Positions 18,107-25,144 of a stretch of 28,647 nucleotides of DNA are shown in pieces; within the stretch, counting starts at the first letter, position 1; each line of letters begins with the position of its first letter. Under the pieces are notes generated by a model. It saw nothing but the letters and a program-made list of their open reading frames with translations, was not told where the DNA came from and made no database searches. Made by a program: the position numbers and the translations under genes. This DNA comes from an uncultured Collinsella sp. (GTDB lineage: Bacteria; Actinomycetota; Coriobacteriia; Coriobacteriales; Coriobacteriaceae), in the NCBI GenBank assembly GCA_959599095.1, contig CAUGGC010000023.1:1-28647 (forward strand), written 5' to 3'.

Positions 18107-18349
18107 GAGGGTCGTGGTCAAAAAAGGGCAAATATGAGTACTGTTGCCATTATGGTTGCATTTATTTGCTATAAATTGTAGCTCCTGATGAGATTTGTTC
18201 CCATTAAGAGCTACTTTTATTGAACATATGAGGAGAAATAACGTCGTCTGCGGACGAGTGGAACGTTGAATAGTTCCTGAAGTGATCAAAATCGCTGCTA
18301 CTAAACAGGTAGCAGTACTCATATTTGCCCTTTTTTGACCACAGCCCTC
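18107..18349. mobile_element. MITE-like element with long terminal inverted repeats
   Basis: Positions 18114-18143 and 18313-18342 are perfect 30-bp inverted repeats. Allowing two mismatches, the arms extend outward to GAGGG at 18107 and CCCTC at 18349. The 170-bp interior is non-coding and holds a GTAGCTC/GAGCTAC hairpin (18178-18184 and 18208-18214) followed by TTTTATT. Size, long arms and lack of a gene fit a miniature inverted-repeat transposable element. I see no clear target-site duplication, so insertion by a transposase is inferred. Confidence 0.6.
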
Positions 18350-18441
18350 TCGGAAACCTTTCCAGAGGCGTCAAACAGCCATAATCCAAAGGTCTCCTCA
18401 AACAATTAGCCGGCCAAGAGCGTCCATGACTACCAAAAAGC

Positions 18442-18506
18442 TGTACGCCAGCATCCAAAGATGTCGAAAAATGTCGACTTTGGATGCTGGCGTACATGTT
18501 TGGGTC
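18442..18506. repeat. Long palindromic repeat, copy 2
   Basis: A 19-bp perfect stem (18442-18460 with 18478-18496) surrounds the same 17-nt loop as copy 1. From TGTAC to GGGTC the copies differ at only two positions, G18447 and C18491, which pair with each other where copy 1 has A17368 and T17412. On the minus strand a T-run (complement of 18435-18439) follows the stem, so it probably terminates the glutaredoxin transcript. Confidence 0.9.
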
Positions 18507-18543
18507 GTATGGGTTGGGGCCCTGGACGGACAGAGCGTGCGTA

Positions 18544-18789
18544 CTAGAGCAGGTTTTCCTGCACCCACGCGATGATGTCGCTCGATTCGTAGAGTGGTTT
18601 GCCGTCGATGAACAGGCAGGGAACCTGGCGTTTTCCGCCGACGGCGATGAGTGTCTGTTCGGCATCGGAATCGGTCGAGATATTGCGCTCGGGAATGGTC
18701 ACGCCGTTATCGGCCAAAAAGTGCTTGACCTTTAAGCAATACGGGCAGCCGGTCATAACGTACAGCGCGAGCTCGTGATTAGTAGCCAT
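18544..18789 (-). CDS. Glutaredoxin-like thiol-disulfide protein
   Basis: This is an 81-residue cytoplasmic glutaredoxin. It has strand HELALYVMTGCPYC with active site CPYC (residues 14-17), a helix KVKHFLADNGV, the substrate loop QVPCLFIDG with the cis-proline, and the glutathione-site end ESSDIIAWVQ. All core elements of the fold are present in the normal length. The ATG at 18789 has GGAG 6 nt upstream; the longer frame adds 13 unrelated residues. It lies downstream of the TipAS-type regulator on the same strand, only 51 nt beyond that gene's original stop codon (18841), so the two were probably one operon. The stem of palindromic repeat copy 2 serves as its terminator. GrxC/NrdH-like is possible, but no ribonucleotide reductase gene is near. 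Confidence 0.88.
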   Translation of the reverse strand: MATNHELALYVMTGCPYCLKVKHFLADNGVTIPERNISTDSDAEQTLIAVGGKRQVPCLFIDGKPLYESSDIIAWVQENLL

Positions 18790-18840
18790 AGGTCTCCAAT
18801 CGGTTGAGGTTTTGATTGAAATACCCAAAGCCGCCGCGGT

Positions 18841-18912
18841 CTATGCGCGCGTCAACGAAGACTCGATGGCCTGGACCAGAAACGCCGTGGCTCCGGTGGC
18901 GCAGGGCTTGTC
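18841..18912 (-). pseudogene. Detached C-terminal end of the TipAS regulator
   Basis: Directly after the TAA at 18913-18915 the same frame continues as DKPCATGATAFLVQAIESSL and TRA to a TAG at 18841. Joined to the upstream DQRFVDY with one Tyr codon in place of TAA, this restores the usual TipAS ending (RFxxYYD...A..FLxxAI). It is therefore the lost tail of the upstream gene and not intergenic sequence. Confidence 0.75.
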
Positions 18913-19668
18913 TTAGTAGTCAACAAAGCGCTGGTCGGCAAGATAACCGTGGGCGAGGCCCAGGTACGCCTCGTCTTGGGGCTCGCATCCCCAGTTGAGA
19001 GCAATCCAGCGACGATGCATCGCGACAAGCTTACGAGCCTCGTTGCTCTCTGGGTCGCCAATGCCCATGGCAATTGAGAGCTGGCCCAGAATAGCGCGTT
19101 CAAGTTCCTTCATGTCGTTCCATGTCTCGGGGTCCATGTCCAGCAACGCTTCGTTTGCTGCATCGATAGCCTCATCGCCGTAGCGCGCCCGCGCCTCGGC
19201 ACCGTAGCGCGCCTCGTTTTCCTGCACGGTGCGCCAGCGCTCCAGTTGCGGCAGGACGGCGCCCATGAGCGAGACGGCTTCGTCGAGCGACATGCCGGTG
19301 TTTTGTGCCAGGCGCGGGGCACAATCCTCAATCATTGCCTCCATGGTGGTGTCATAGGTGTACTTGCCGTGGTCGTAGCACCACTTGCAGTAATGATCGG
19401 TCGCGGTGCCCGTGGCATCGGTGCCGCAGTCGTCGGGCGTGAGTATCATGCCGCAGCTCTGGCAATAGTGCTCAGGCATTTCGAGCAGGTGGGACAGCGG
19501 TTCTCCGGTTACGGCGGCGATGAGTTTCATCATGTCGATGCCCGGTGTGACCTCGCCGCGTTCCCAACGGCTGACGGCTTGGCGTGTGACGAAGAGCTTG
19601 GCGGCGAGCTGCTCCTGGGTAAGGTGATGGGCGCGACGGATGGCAATGAGCTTTTCTGCAAAGGCCAT
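18913..19668 (-). CDS. XRE / zinc-ribbon / TipAS regulator, truncated by in-frame stop
   Basis: This 251-residue regulator has an N-terminal Cro/C1 helix-turn-helix (residues 5-60, LTQEQLAAKLFVTRQAVSRW). A small zinc ribbon follows with Cys69, Cys72, Cys94 and Cys97 (YCQSCGM...YCKWCYDHG). The helical TipAS-like ligand domain begins near 115 and ends RKLVAMHRRWIALNWGCEPQ...AHGYLADQRFVDY. TipAS domains bind drugs or other small hydrophobic compounds and normally sit in MerR-type TipA; here the DNA-binding part is XRE. A TAA cuts the domain 23 residues early (tail described separately), which may impair ligand binding or reflect a sequencing error. The ATG has AAAGGAG upstream. It has a near-consensus promoter abutting a GCAACC/GGTTGC palindrome, a probable operator. 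Confidence 0.85.
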   Translation of the reverse strand: MAFAEKLIAIRRAHHLTQEQLAAKLFVTRQAVSRWERGEVTPGIDMMKLIAAVTGEPLSHLLEMPEHYCQSCGMILTPDDCGTDATGTATDHYCKWCYDHGKYTYDTTMEAMIEDCAPRLAQNTGMSLDEAVSLMGAVLPQLERWRTVQENEARYGAEARARYGDEAIDAANEALLDMDPETWNDMKELERAILGQLSIAMGIGDPESNEARKLVAMHRRWIALNWGCEPQDEAYLGLAHGYLADQRFVDY

Positions 19669-19698
19669 AGCGGCTCCTTTCTGCTGGTTGATGGCTTA

Positions 19699-19742
19699 AG
19701 CATACGCGGCGGCAGGCGCCCTTCCAAGCAACCGTTGGTTGC
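19699..19742 (-). promoter_or_regulatory. Sigma-A promoter with abutting palindrome for the TipAS regulator
   Basis: On the minus strand TTGGAA (19722-19727), a 17-nt spacer and TATGCT (19699-19704). Immediately upstream of the -35 is the palindrome GCAACC-GTT-GGTTGC (19728-19742), a plausible binding site for the XRE protein or an activator. Confidence 0.65.
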
Positions 19743-19796
19743 ACGACGGGAGACCGCGGCGAAGAATTGCGCGCAACGCCCCAAGCCTCCATGCCG

Positions 19797-19802
19797 TACA
19801 AT
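19797..19802 (+). promoter_or_regulatory. TACAAT -10 box for a possibly leaderless trmO transcript
   Basis: TACAAT ends 7 nt before the ATG at 19810, the distance expected between a -10 and the transcription start. No Shine-Dalgarno is visible before either candidate ATG, so transcription may start at the start codon. No -35 can be recognised. Confidence 0.4.
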
Positions 19803-19809
19803 GACCGGC

Positions 19810-20547
19810 ATGGAACCTATCGCACACATACATACCGACCTGCCGCAGAAGTTCGGCATTCCGCGCAACAGCTTTTTGGCGCCTCATCTGCAGGGACGCA
19901 TCGTCTTTGAGCCGGAATTTGCCTCCAGTGCGGCGGTTGAGGGTCTGGACTCCTTCTCTCACCTATGGCTGCTGTGGCGCTTCGAAAACGGAACGCTCGG
20001 CGGCACGGCTAAGGACATAGCTGCCGATGCCAAGGCGCAGGACAGGTCCGGCACCAATGCCAAGTGGTCGAAAACCGTGCGCCCGCCGCGTCTGGGCGGA
20101 GCCGAGCGCGTGGGCGTGTTTGCCACGCGCAGTCCGTTTCGCCCTAATCCCATTGGGCTTACCTGCGTCAAGCTCGATCGCGTCGAGCTCACCGACGATG
20201 GTCCCATCATCCATGTGCTGGGGGCCGATTTGCGCGACGGCACGCCCATCTACGACATTAAGCCCTACATTCCGTTTGCGGACTGCCACCCGGATGCGAC
20301 CGGCGGCTGGATTGAGGATGCTCCGTGGCAAGAGCTCGACGTCGAGTTTCCGCAAGCACTGCAGGATATGGTCCCGCCCGCAAAGCTCCCCGGCCTGGTC
20401 GAGGTCCTTCGCCAAGATCCACGTCGCGCAGGCAGCAAGCACGAGCCGAACCGCGTCTATCATCTGGCCTTCGCCGGGCTCGACATATCTTTTACGGTTG
20501 ATGAAACCCAGCTAACCGTAGTCGCCGTCAACGGCGCGCGGGGCTAA
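19810..20547 (+). CDS. trmO: tRNA (N6-threonylcarbamoyl-A37)-N6-methyltransferase TrmO
   Basis: This 245-residue SAM-dependent enzyme (formerly YaeB/TsaA) methylates t6A37 in threonine tRNAs. It starts with the family pattern PIAHIHTDLPQKFGIPRNS, continues with LDSFSHLWLLWRF (near 47-58) and contains the hallmark VGVFATRSPFRPNPIGLTCV (about 99-118), where SAM and substrate bind. YDIKPYIPFAD (near 155) and the C-terminal NRVYHLAF are also standard, and the length is normal. Two ATGs, 19801 and 19810, are possible; neither has a ribosome site, and I favour 19810 because it fits a leaderless start after TACAAT. The frame stays open far upstream, but that part overlaps the divergent regulator and is not coding. 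Confidence 0.88.
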   Translation: MEPIAHIHTDLPQKFGIPRNSFLAPHLQGRIVFEPEFASSAAVEGLDSFSHLWLLWRFENGTLGGTAKDIAADAKAQDRSGTNAKWSKTVRPPRLGGAERVGVFATRSPFRPNPIGLTCVKLDRVELTDDGPIIHVLGADLRDGTPIYDIKPYIPFADCHPDATGGWIEDAPWQELDVEFPQALQDMVPPAKLPGLVEVLRQDPRRAGSKHEPNRVYHLAFAGLDISFTVDETQLTVVAVNGARG

Positions 20548-20658
20548 CCTGCCATTCGTCTGCACCCGTCAAATTAAGCGCCAAACCCCGCGCCAAAACC
20601 GCCCACGCTGGTGGACAATAACGCCTACCAAAACAATCACTTTGCACGGGGGCTCAGC

Positions 20659-21873
20659 ATGAAATACGACTTTAGCTCGCTTATCGACCGCCACGGCATG
20701 GACTCCATCGCCGTTGACTCCTGGGGCGAGATCCCCGGTATGGCCCCGAACGCACCCGACGAGGGCTTCGACCGCATTCCCATGTGGGTGGCCGACATGA
20801 ATTTTGCCACGGTGCCCACGGTCCAGGAGCACATCATTCAGCGCGCTCAGCATCCCATGTTTGGCTACTTTAACCCGCGCGCCGAGTACTTCGACCGCAT
20901 CATCGAATGGCAGAATCGCCGCAATGGCGTCGAAGGTTTGAGCCCTGAACATATCGGCTACGAAAATGGCGTGCTGGGCGGCGTCGTGTCGACGTTGCGC
21001 GCGTATGTCCAGCCGGGCGATGCGGTGCTGGTCCACAGCCCCACCTACATTGGCTTTACCAAGTCTATCGAAGCCGCGGGCTATCGCATTGTCCACAGCC
21101 CGCTTAAACTCGACGACCAGGGCGTGTGGCGCATGGACTTTGAGGACATGGAGTGCAAACTCGCCCAAAACCACATCCATGCCGCGGTGTTCTGCTCGCC
21201 GCACAATCCCTGCGGCCGCGTATGGGAGCGCGACGAAATCGAGCGCGCCATGGACATCTATCGCCAGCACGATTGCGTGGTGATTTCGGACGAGATTTGG
21301 TCCGATATCATCCTGCCGGGGCACAAGCACATCCCGACGCAGTCGGTGAGCGAAGATGCCCGCATGCGCACGGTTGCCCTCTACGCGCCCAGCAAGACGT
21401 TTAACCTGGCGGGCCTGGTCGGCAGCTACCACATCATCTATAACGAGACGCTGCGCGACCGCGTGTGCGCCGTGTCCAACAAGACCCACTACAACGAGAT
21501 GAACGTCATCTCCATGCATGCGCTTATCGGTGCCTACCAGCCGCAGGGCTACGAGTGGGTGGACGAGCTCAACCAGGTGCTTGCCGGCAATATCGAGTAC
21601 TTCTGCAATTACGTGGACGAGCATTTTGAGGGCGTGGGCTATTCGCGTCCGCAGGGCACGTACATGGTGTTTCTGGACTGCACCGAGTGGTGCCGCGAGC
21701 ATGGCCGCGATATTCAGTGGCTGCTCGACGAGGGGGCACGCGTGGGCGTTGGGTATCAGGATGGCCGTCCGTTCCACGGGCCCTGCCACATTCGCGTGAA
21801 TCTGGCGCTGCCGCTTTCGCGCGTGAGGGAAGCGTGCGACCGCCTGGACCGCTACGTTTTTAATGCACGGTAA
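20659..21873 (+). CDS. patB: MalY/PatB-type PLP aminotransferase, probable cystathionine beta-lyase
   Basis: This 404-residue class I/II PLP enzyme of the MalY/PatB group cleaves the C-S bond of cystathionine or cysteine conjugates to give thiols, pyruvate and ammonia. It opens with the group's FSSLIDRHGMDSIAVDSW and IPMWVADMNFATVP. The cofactor residues are visible: SPHNPCGR (180-187) with the conserved Asn, ISDEIWSDI with Asp211 for the pyridine nitrogen, and Schiff-base Lys246 in YAPSKTFNLAG. The C-terminal RVNLALP carries the carboxylate-binding Arg. GGGGG lies 7 nt before the ATG at 20659; the in-frame GTG at 20611 lacks a site. It stands alone with its own hairpin downstream. In E. coli MalY also represses the maltose system, but nothing here supports that extra role. 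Confidence 0.88.
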   Translation: MKYDFSSLIDRHGMDSIAVDSWGEIPGMAPNAPDEGFDRIPMWVADMNFATVPTVQEHIIQRAQHPMFGYFNPRAEYFDRIIEWQNRRNGVEGLSPEHIGYENGVLGGVVSTLRAYVQPGDAVLVHSPTYIGFTKSIEAAGYRIVHSPLKLDDQGVWRMDFEDMECKLAQNHIHAAVFCSPHNPCGRVWERDEIERAMDIYRQHDCVVISDEIWSDIILPGHKHIPTQSVSEDARMRTVALYAPSKTFNLAGLVGSYHIIYNETLRDRVCAVSNKTHYNEMNVISMHALIGAYQPQGYEWVDELNQVLAGNIEYFCNYVDEHFEGVGYSRPQGTYMVFLDCTEWCREHGRDIQWLLDEGARVGVGYQDGRPFHGPCHIRVNLALPLSRVREACDRLDRYVFNAR

Positions 21874-21885
21874 GTGCGCGCTGCA

Positions 21886-21923
21886 TGCGGGGTCTTCTGC
21901 CAAGTCGGCTAGAAGGCCCCGCA
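21886..21923 (+). terminator. Terminator-like hairpin after the PatB gene
   Basis: TGCGGGGTCTTCT (21886-21898) pairs with AGAAGGCCCCGCA (21911-21923) over 13 bp with one wobble and a 12-nt loop. It lies 12 nt after the stop codon. The following sequence is not T-rich, so efficiency is uncertain. Confidence 0.6.
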
Positions 21924-21966
21924 GGGTAAAGCGTCTGTAACCATTGGGCGCTCGAGTGGTTTCATT

Positions 21967-21975
21967 TGCTATTAT
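21967..21975 (+). promoter_or_regulatory. Extended -10 promoter of the binding-protein/kinase operon
   Basis: TGCTATTAT is an extended -10 (TG-n-TATTAT), which tolerates a poor -35; TTGGGC at 21944-21949 is 20 nt away. Transcription would start near 21982, about 35 nt before the lipoprotein start codon. Confidence 0.45.
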
Positions 21976-22016
21976 TTCTAGCATTTCAGTCTGTAAACAG
22001 GATCGTCTGGAGCTCG

Positions 22017-22886
22017 ATGAAAAGACCCCGTCGCTCGGTTGCCATTTCGTTGTTTGTTGCGCTTGCAGTGGCGAGTGCTTTTGTCGTAGCGATAGCTGGC
22101 TGTTCTGGGTCGAATGACGAAGCCTCGACGTCTGCATCAAAAGGCCTGGATGCCTCTCAGGTCAAGGACGACGACCTTAAGACGCTCAACGTCGGCAGCG
22201 ACCTCTACCCACCGTTTGTGTATACCGACGAGTACGGCGATATCGTTGGCCTGGATGTTGAGATATTGACCGAGGCGTTGGCCCGCATTGGTTACAAGCC
22301 AAAATACCAGCTGATTGACTGGGAAAAGAAGAAAGAGCTACTGGCGAGCGGCGAGCTCGATTGTGTCATGGGCAGCTTTAGCATGACGGGTCGCGAAAAC
22401 GAGTATCGTTGGGCCGGCCCGTACCTTGCGAGCCGCCAGGTGGTCGCGGTCGATCCCCAGAGCGATATCTACACGCTTGCCGATCTTGAGGACAAGGTCG
22501 TGGCCGTTCAGTCCACCACCAAGCCCGAGGACATTTTGCTCAATCGCATAAATGAAAACGTTCCGCAGATCAAGGAACTCTACAGCTTTTCGGACGGTTC
22601 ATACCTGAACCCGGCGCTCGTCGAGGGCCTGGTCGACGCTATCGCCGCGCATGAGTCCTCGTTCCTCACCTACGAAAAAGACTATGGTGTGACATATCGC
22701 ATTTTGGATGAGCCGCTGCTAGAGGTCGGTTTGGGCACCGCTTTCGATATCAACGATACGCGTGGCATCGACGTCAAGCTCACTCATGCCTACCAAGAAA
22801 TGCTTGCCGATGGCACCATGGAACGCCTGGTGTCAAAGTACTTCGATGACCCTTCGCCATTTTTGAATATGGAGGGCCTGTCATGA
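22017..22886 (+). CDS. Solute-binding lipoprotein (SBP_bac_3), sensor partner
   Basis: This 289-residue lipoprotein has a basic n-region (MKRPRR), a hydrophobic core and lipobox IAGC, with lipid attached at Cys29. The mature part (about 53-280) is a family-3 periplasmic binding protein fold: LNVGSDLYPPFVYTDEYGDIVGLDVEI, the inter-lobe segment GELDCVMGSFSMTGRENEYRWAGPYL, and the end YQEMLADGTMERLVSKYF. Such proteins bind polar amino acids. No permease or ATPase gene is present. Its stop codon overlaps the start of a hybrid kinase gene (ATGA), so it most likely hands ligand information to the kinase instead of feeding a transporter. CTGGAG precedes the ATG at 22017. The ligand cannot be named from sequence. 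Confidence 0.88.
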   Translation: MKRPRRSVAISLFVALAVASAFVVAIAGCSGSNDEASTSASKGLDASQVKDDDLKTLNVGSDLYPPFVYTDEYGDIVGLDVEILTEALARIGYKPKYQLIDWEKKKELLASGELDCVMGSFSMTGRENEYRWAGPYLASRQVVAVDPQSDIYTLADLEDKVVAVQSTTKPEDILLNRINENVPQIKELYSFSDGSYLNPALVEGLVDAIAAHESSFLTYEKDYGVTYRILDEPLLEVGLGTAFDINDTRGIDVKLTHAYQEMLADGTMERLVSKYFDDPSPFLNMEGLS

Positions 22887-25075
22887 TCGATGCGCCCGAC
22901 CACGCTGCTCAGGAGCGGGGCAATCGTTCGGCAGGGGCATGGCTCCTTGTCGCTCTGCTGGGGATAGCGCTCTCGGTTGTTGCCGGCATGATGAGCTACG
23001 GTTACACGACGGCCCAAGCCGAGCAGCGCTTTGCCGACGTTGTCGATTACGTGGCGACGCAGAGCCTTTCCTACGATGCATTCAACAGCGCCTATACGAC
23101 CAAAAACCTGATTCGCGTTATGGAGATCGCCGGAGAGGCTGCCCGCGATATGGAGCGCGACGGTTCAGTGGATAACGCCATGCTGGAGCAATACGCCGAC
23201 CAGTTCAACGTGAGCGCGCTGATCGTGACGGACGCATCGGGCAATTTGGTGTCCGAGTCCTCAACGGGCGATGTGGACTACGGGTCGCTCGCTACGTATC
23301 TCAAAGAATCACCCGTGCTGGAGGTGGCAACTCATCCGCTTAAGTCCTATACCGCCCGCATCACGCTTGCGGATGATTCGGTCGCAGACATTGGCTGCGT
23401 GACTCGGCAGGATGGCGAGGGCATCGTTATCGCGGTCAGGCATCAGAGCGCGAAGGCAGTTGCAAGCAATACACTCAAACTGCAGAGCTTGCTTGATGGC
23501 TATGAAACCATCGATAGCGGCAATATCGTGATCGAAAGCGACGGCAAGGTCGTTGCGACCAATGCCGTTGAACCCACCGTATTGGGCGTGTTCGATCTGC
23601 CTGCGACGGATGTCTTTATTGTCGACGGTATTAAGGATCGATGCCTGGCTGGTAAGGTCAGATTGGTTAACGCCGACGGCGAGTGGTATTTGGGCACATT
23701 TGGAAAAGCGCACAAATTCTATGTGTACACCTATGCCTCGGCGCAGCGCTACTTTGAGGTCGCCGCGGCTGTTGCCGCCGGCGTGCTGGTGCTCTACGGC
23801 GGTGTTATAGCCGTTGTTGTGACGGTGCGTCGCCGCGCTGATCGTCGACGTTTGACGGACTTGCTGCAGCAGGAGCGCGACTATGGCGACAAGCTGGCAA
23901 AGGCGGCGCGTGAGGCCTCGTCTGCCAACTCGGCAAAGACGGAGTTTCTGCGTCGCATGAGCCACGATCTGCGCACGCCCATCAACGGCATTCGCGGCAT
24001 GGTCGAGGTTGGCGATGCCAATGCGGACGATCTGCAAAAGCAGACTGAGTGCCGCTCAAAAATCTGGACGGCATCGGGACTGCTGCTCGACCTTGCCAAC
24101 GAGGCGCTCGATATGAGTCGCCTGGAGAGCGGGCAGGTCGACCTGAACCTCGTGCCCATAAATTTGGTGGCCCTCAACCACGAGGTGCGCGATATTCTGG
24201 AGCGCCAGGCCGAGGAGCGCCTGGTGACAATTATCTGCGACCAGCAGACGCTTAATCATCCCTATGCGCGGGTGAGCGTGACGCACCTCAAGCGCTTGTT
24301 GCTCAATATTGCCGGCAATGCCGTCAAGTACAACCGTCGGGGCGGTTATGTTCGCCTGACGTGCCGTGAGGTGGAGCCGGTGGACGGCGTCCCCGTCTAT
24401 GAATACACGATTGCCGATAACGGTATTGGCATGAGCGAGGAGTTCCAGCAGCACCTCTATGAGCCGTTTTGTCGCGAGGAGCAACAGGTGGAAGGCGCTT
24501 CATCGGGAACTGGCCTGGGCGCGCCTATCGCAAAACAGTTGGTCGAGCTTATGGGCGGAACCATGAGCTTTACGAGTGTCTTGGGGCAGGGGACGACTTT
24601 TACCATCCGCCTGCCGTTCGAGAAGTGCGACCGCTCCGAGATTCCTCGGGCAGTTCGCGTAGATGCGGGCGACGGCGATGCGCTCCAGGGCCTGCGCGTT
24701 TTGCTCGTAGAGGATAACGATCTGAATGCCGAGATCGCGCAGTTTACGCTCAGCCGTGCCGGTGCCGTCGTGACGCATGCTAAGGATGGCGAGTCTGCCG
24801 TCGAGATGTTTGCCGCGAGCGCGCCGTACGAGTACGACGTGGTGTTGATGGACATCATGATGCCCGGTATCGACGGCCTTGAGGCCACGCGTCGAATTCG
24901 AGCACTCGATCGCGAGGATGCCGCGACTACGCCGATTATCGCCGTGAGTGCCAACGCCTTTGCCGACGACCGCAGACTTTCGCGCGAGGCGGGCATGGGC
25001 GCGCACCTGAGTAAACCCGTGAGCTCGCAGGAGCTCGTTGAGGCGCTAGCGCACATAGCCGCCGACGCTTCATAA
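22883..25075 (+). CDS. Hybrid sensor histidine kinase with receiver domain
   Basis: This 730-residue membrane hybrid kinase has helices near 18-40 and 292-314 enclosing an extracellular region of about 250 residues that resembles a double-PAS/Cache sensor (SALIVTDASGNLVSESS). The cytoplasmic part has a short coiled coil and HisKA with His361 in RRMSHDLRTPINGI. HATPase_c has LNIAGNAVKYN, DNGIGM and GTGLGAPI. A C-terminal receiver follows, with Glu610-Asp611, phospho-acceptor Asp657 in LMDIMMPG and Lys711 in LSKP. There is no HPt or output domain, so phosphate must pass to a separate protein. It is translationally coupled to the lipoprotein gene. Its kinase and receiver closely resemble those of the fused protein at 25667-28471, suggesting duplication. 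Confidence 0.92.
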   Translation: MIDAPDHAAQERGNRSAGAWLLVALLGIALSVVAGMMSYGYTTAQAEQRFADVVDYVATQSLSYDAFNSAYTTKNLIRVMEIAGEAARDMERDGSVDNAMLEQYADQFNVSALIVTDASGNLVSESSTGDVDYGSLATYLKESPVLEVATHPLKSYTARITLADDSVADIGCVTRQDGEGIVIAVRHQSAKAVASNTLKLQSLLDGYETIDSGNIVIESDGKVVATNAVEPTVLGVFDLPATDVFIVDGIKDRCLAGKVRLVNADGEWYLGTFGKAHKFYVYTYASAQRYFEVAAAVAAGVLVLYGGVIAVVVTVRRRADRRRLTDLLQQERDYGDKLAKAAREASSANSAKTEFLRRMSHDLRTPINGIRGMVEVGDANADDLQKQTECRSKIWTASGLLLDLANEALDMSRLESGQVDLNLVPINLVALNHEVRDILERQAEERLVTIICDQQTLNHPYARVSVTHLKRLLLNIAGNAVKYNRRGGYVRLTCREVEPVDGVPVYEYTIADNGIGMSEEFQQHLYEPFCREEQQVEGASSGTGLGAPIAKQLVELMGGTMSFTSVLGQGTTFTIRLPFEKCDRSEIPRAVRVDAGDGDALQGLRVLLVEDNDLNAEIAQFTLSRAGAVVTHAKDGESAVEMFAASAPYEYDVVLMDIMMPGIDGLEATRRIRALDREDAATTPIIAVSANAFADDRRLSREAGMGAHLSKPVSSQELVEALAHIAADAS

Positions 25076-25077
25076 GC

Positions 25078-25117
25078 ATATGGCCCGGTTCCAAGGTGGG
25101 TCGGAACCGGGCCATAT
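25078..25117. terminator. Strong bidirectional hairpin between convergent genes
   Basis: A perfect 15-bp stem, ATATGGCCCGGTTCC (25078-25092) with GGAACCGGGCCATAT (25103-25117), encloses a 10-nt loop. It begins 2 nt after the kinase stop codon and lies between convergent genes. Neither side has a strong T-run. Confidence 0.75.
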
Positions 25118-25144
25118 TGCTATTGATGAGGCCTGCTGAGGGGC

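Larger units (their letters stand above)
17794..18441. other. Gene-free, repeat-rich island
   Basis: No credible coding sequence is visible here, and the base composition is AT-richer than the flanks. It contains an AATGAGCAT/ATGCTCATT inverted pair (17843-17851 and 17894-17902), a 25-nt palindrome (17987-18011), a GTCGCT/AGCGAC hairpin (18085-18099), the MITE-like element (18107-18349) and a CCTCT-GGAAA/TTTCC-AGAGG dyad (18346-18368). The remainder up to the second long palindrome shows nothing I can name. Confidence 0.7.

Noticed and set aside
17358..18506. Two palindromic repeats as a CRISPR array
   Set aside because: Only two copies, about 1.1 kb apart, with a gene and a MITE-like element between them and no spacer series or cas genes.
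18204..18665. 153-codon minus-strand open frame through the repeat island
   Set aside because: It runs through the MITE arm and the palindrome and into the glutaredoxin gene in another frame; no domain or ribosome site.
20569..22140. 523-codon minus-strand open frame over the PatB gene
   Set aside because: It is a complement of a well-supported PLP enzyme gene with all catalytic residues, and has no motif of its own.
22017..22886. Binding lipoprotein as part of an ABC amino-acid importer
   Set aside because: No permease or ATPase gene is adjacent, and the overlap with the hybrid kinase gene points to a sensory role instead.
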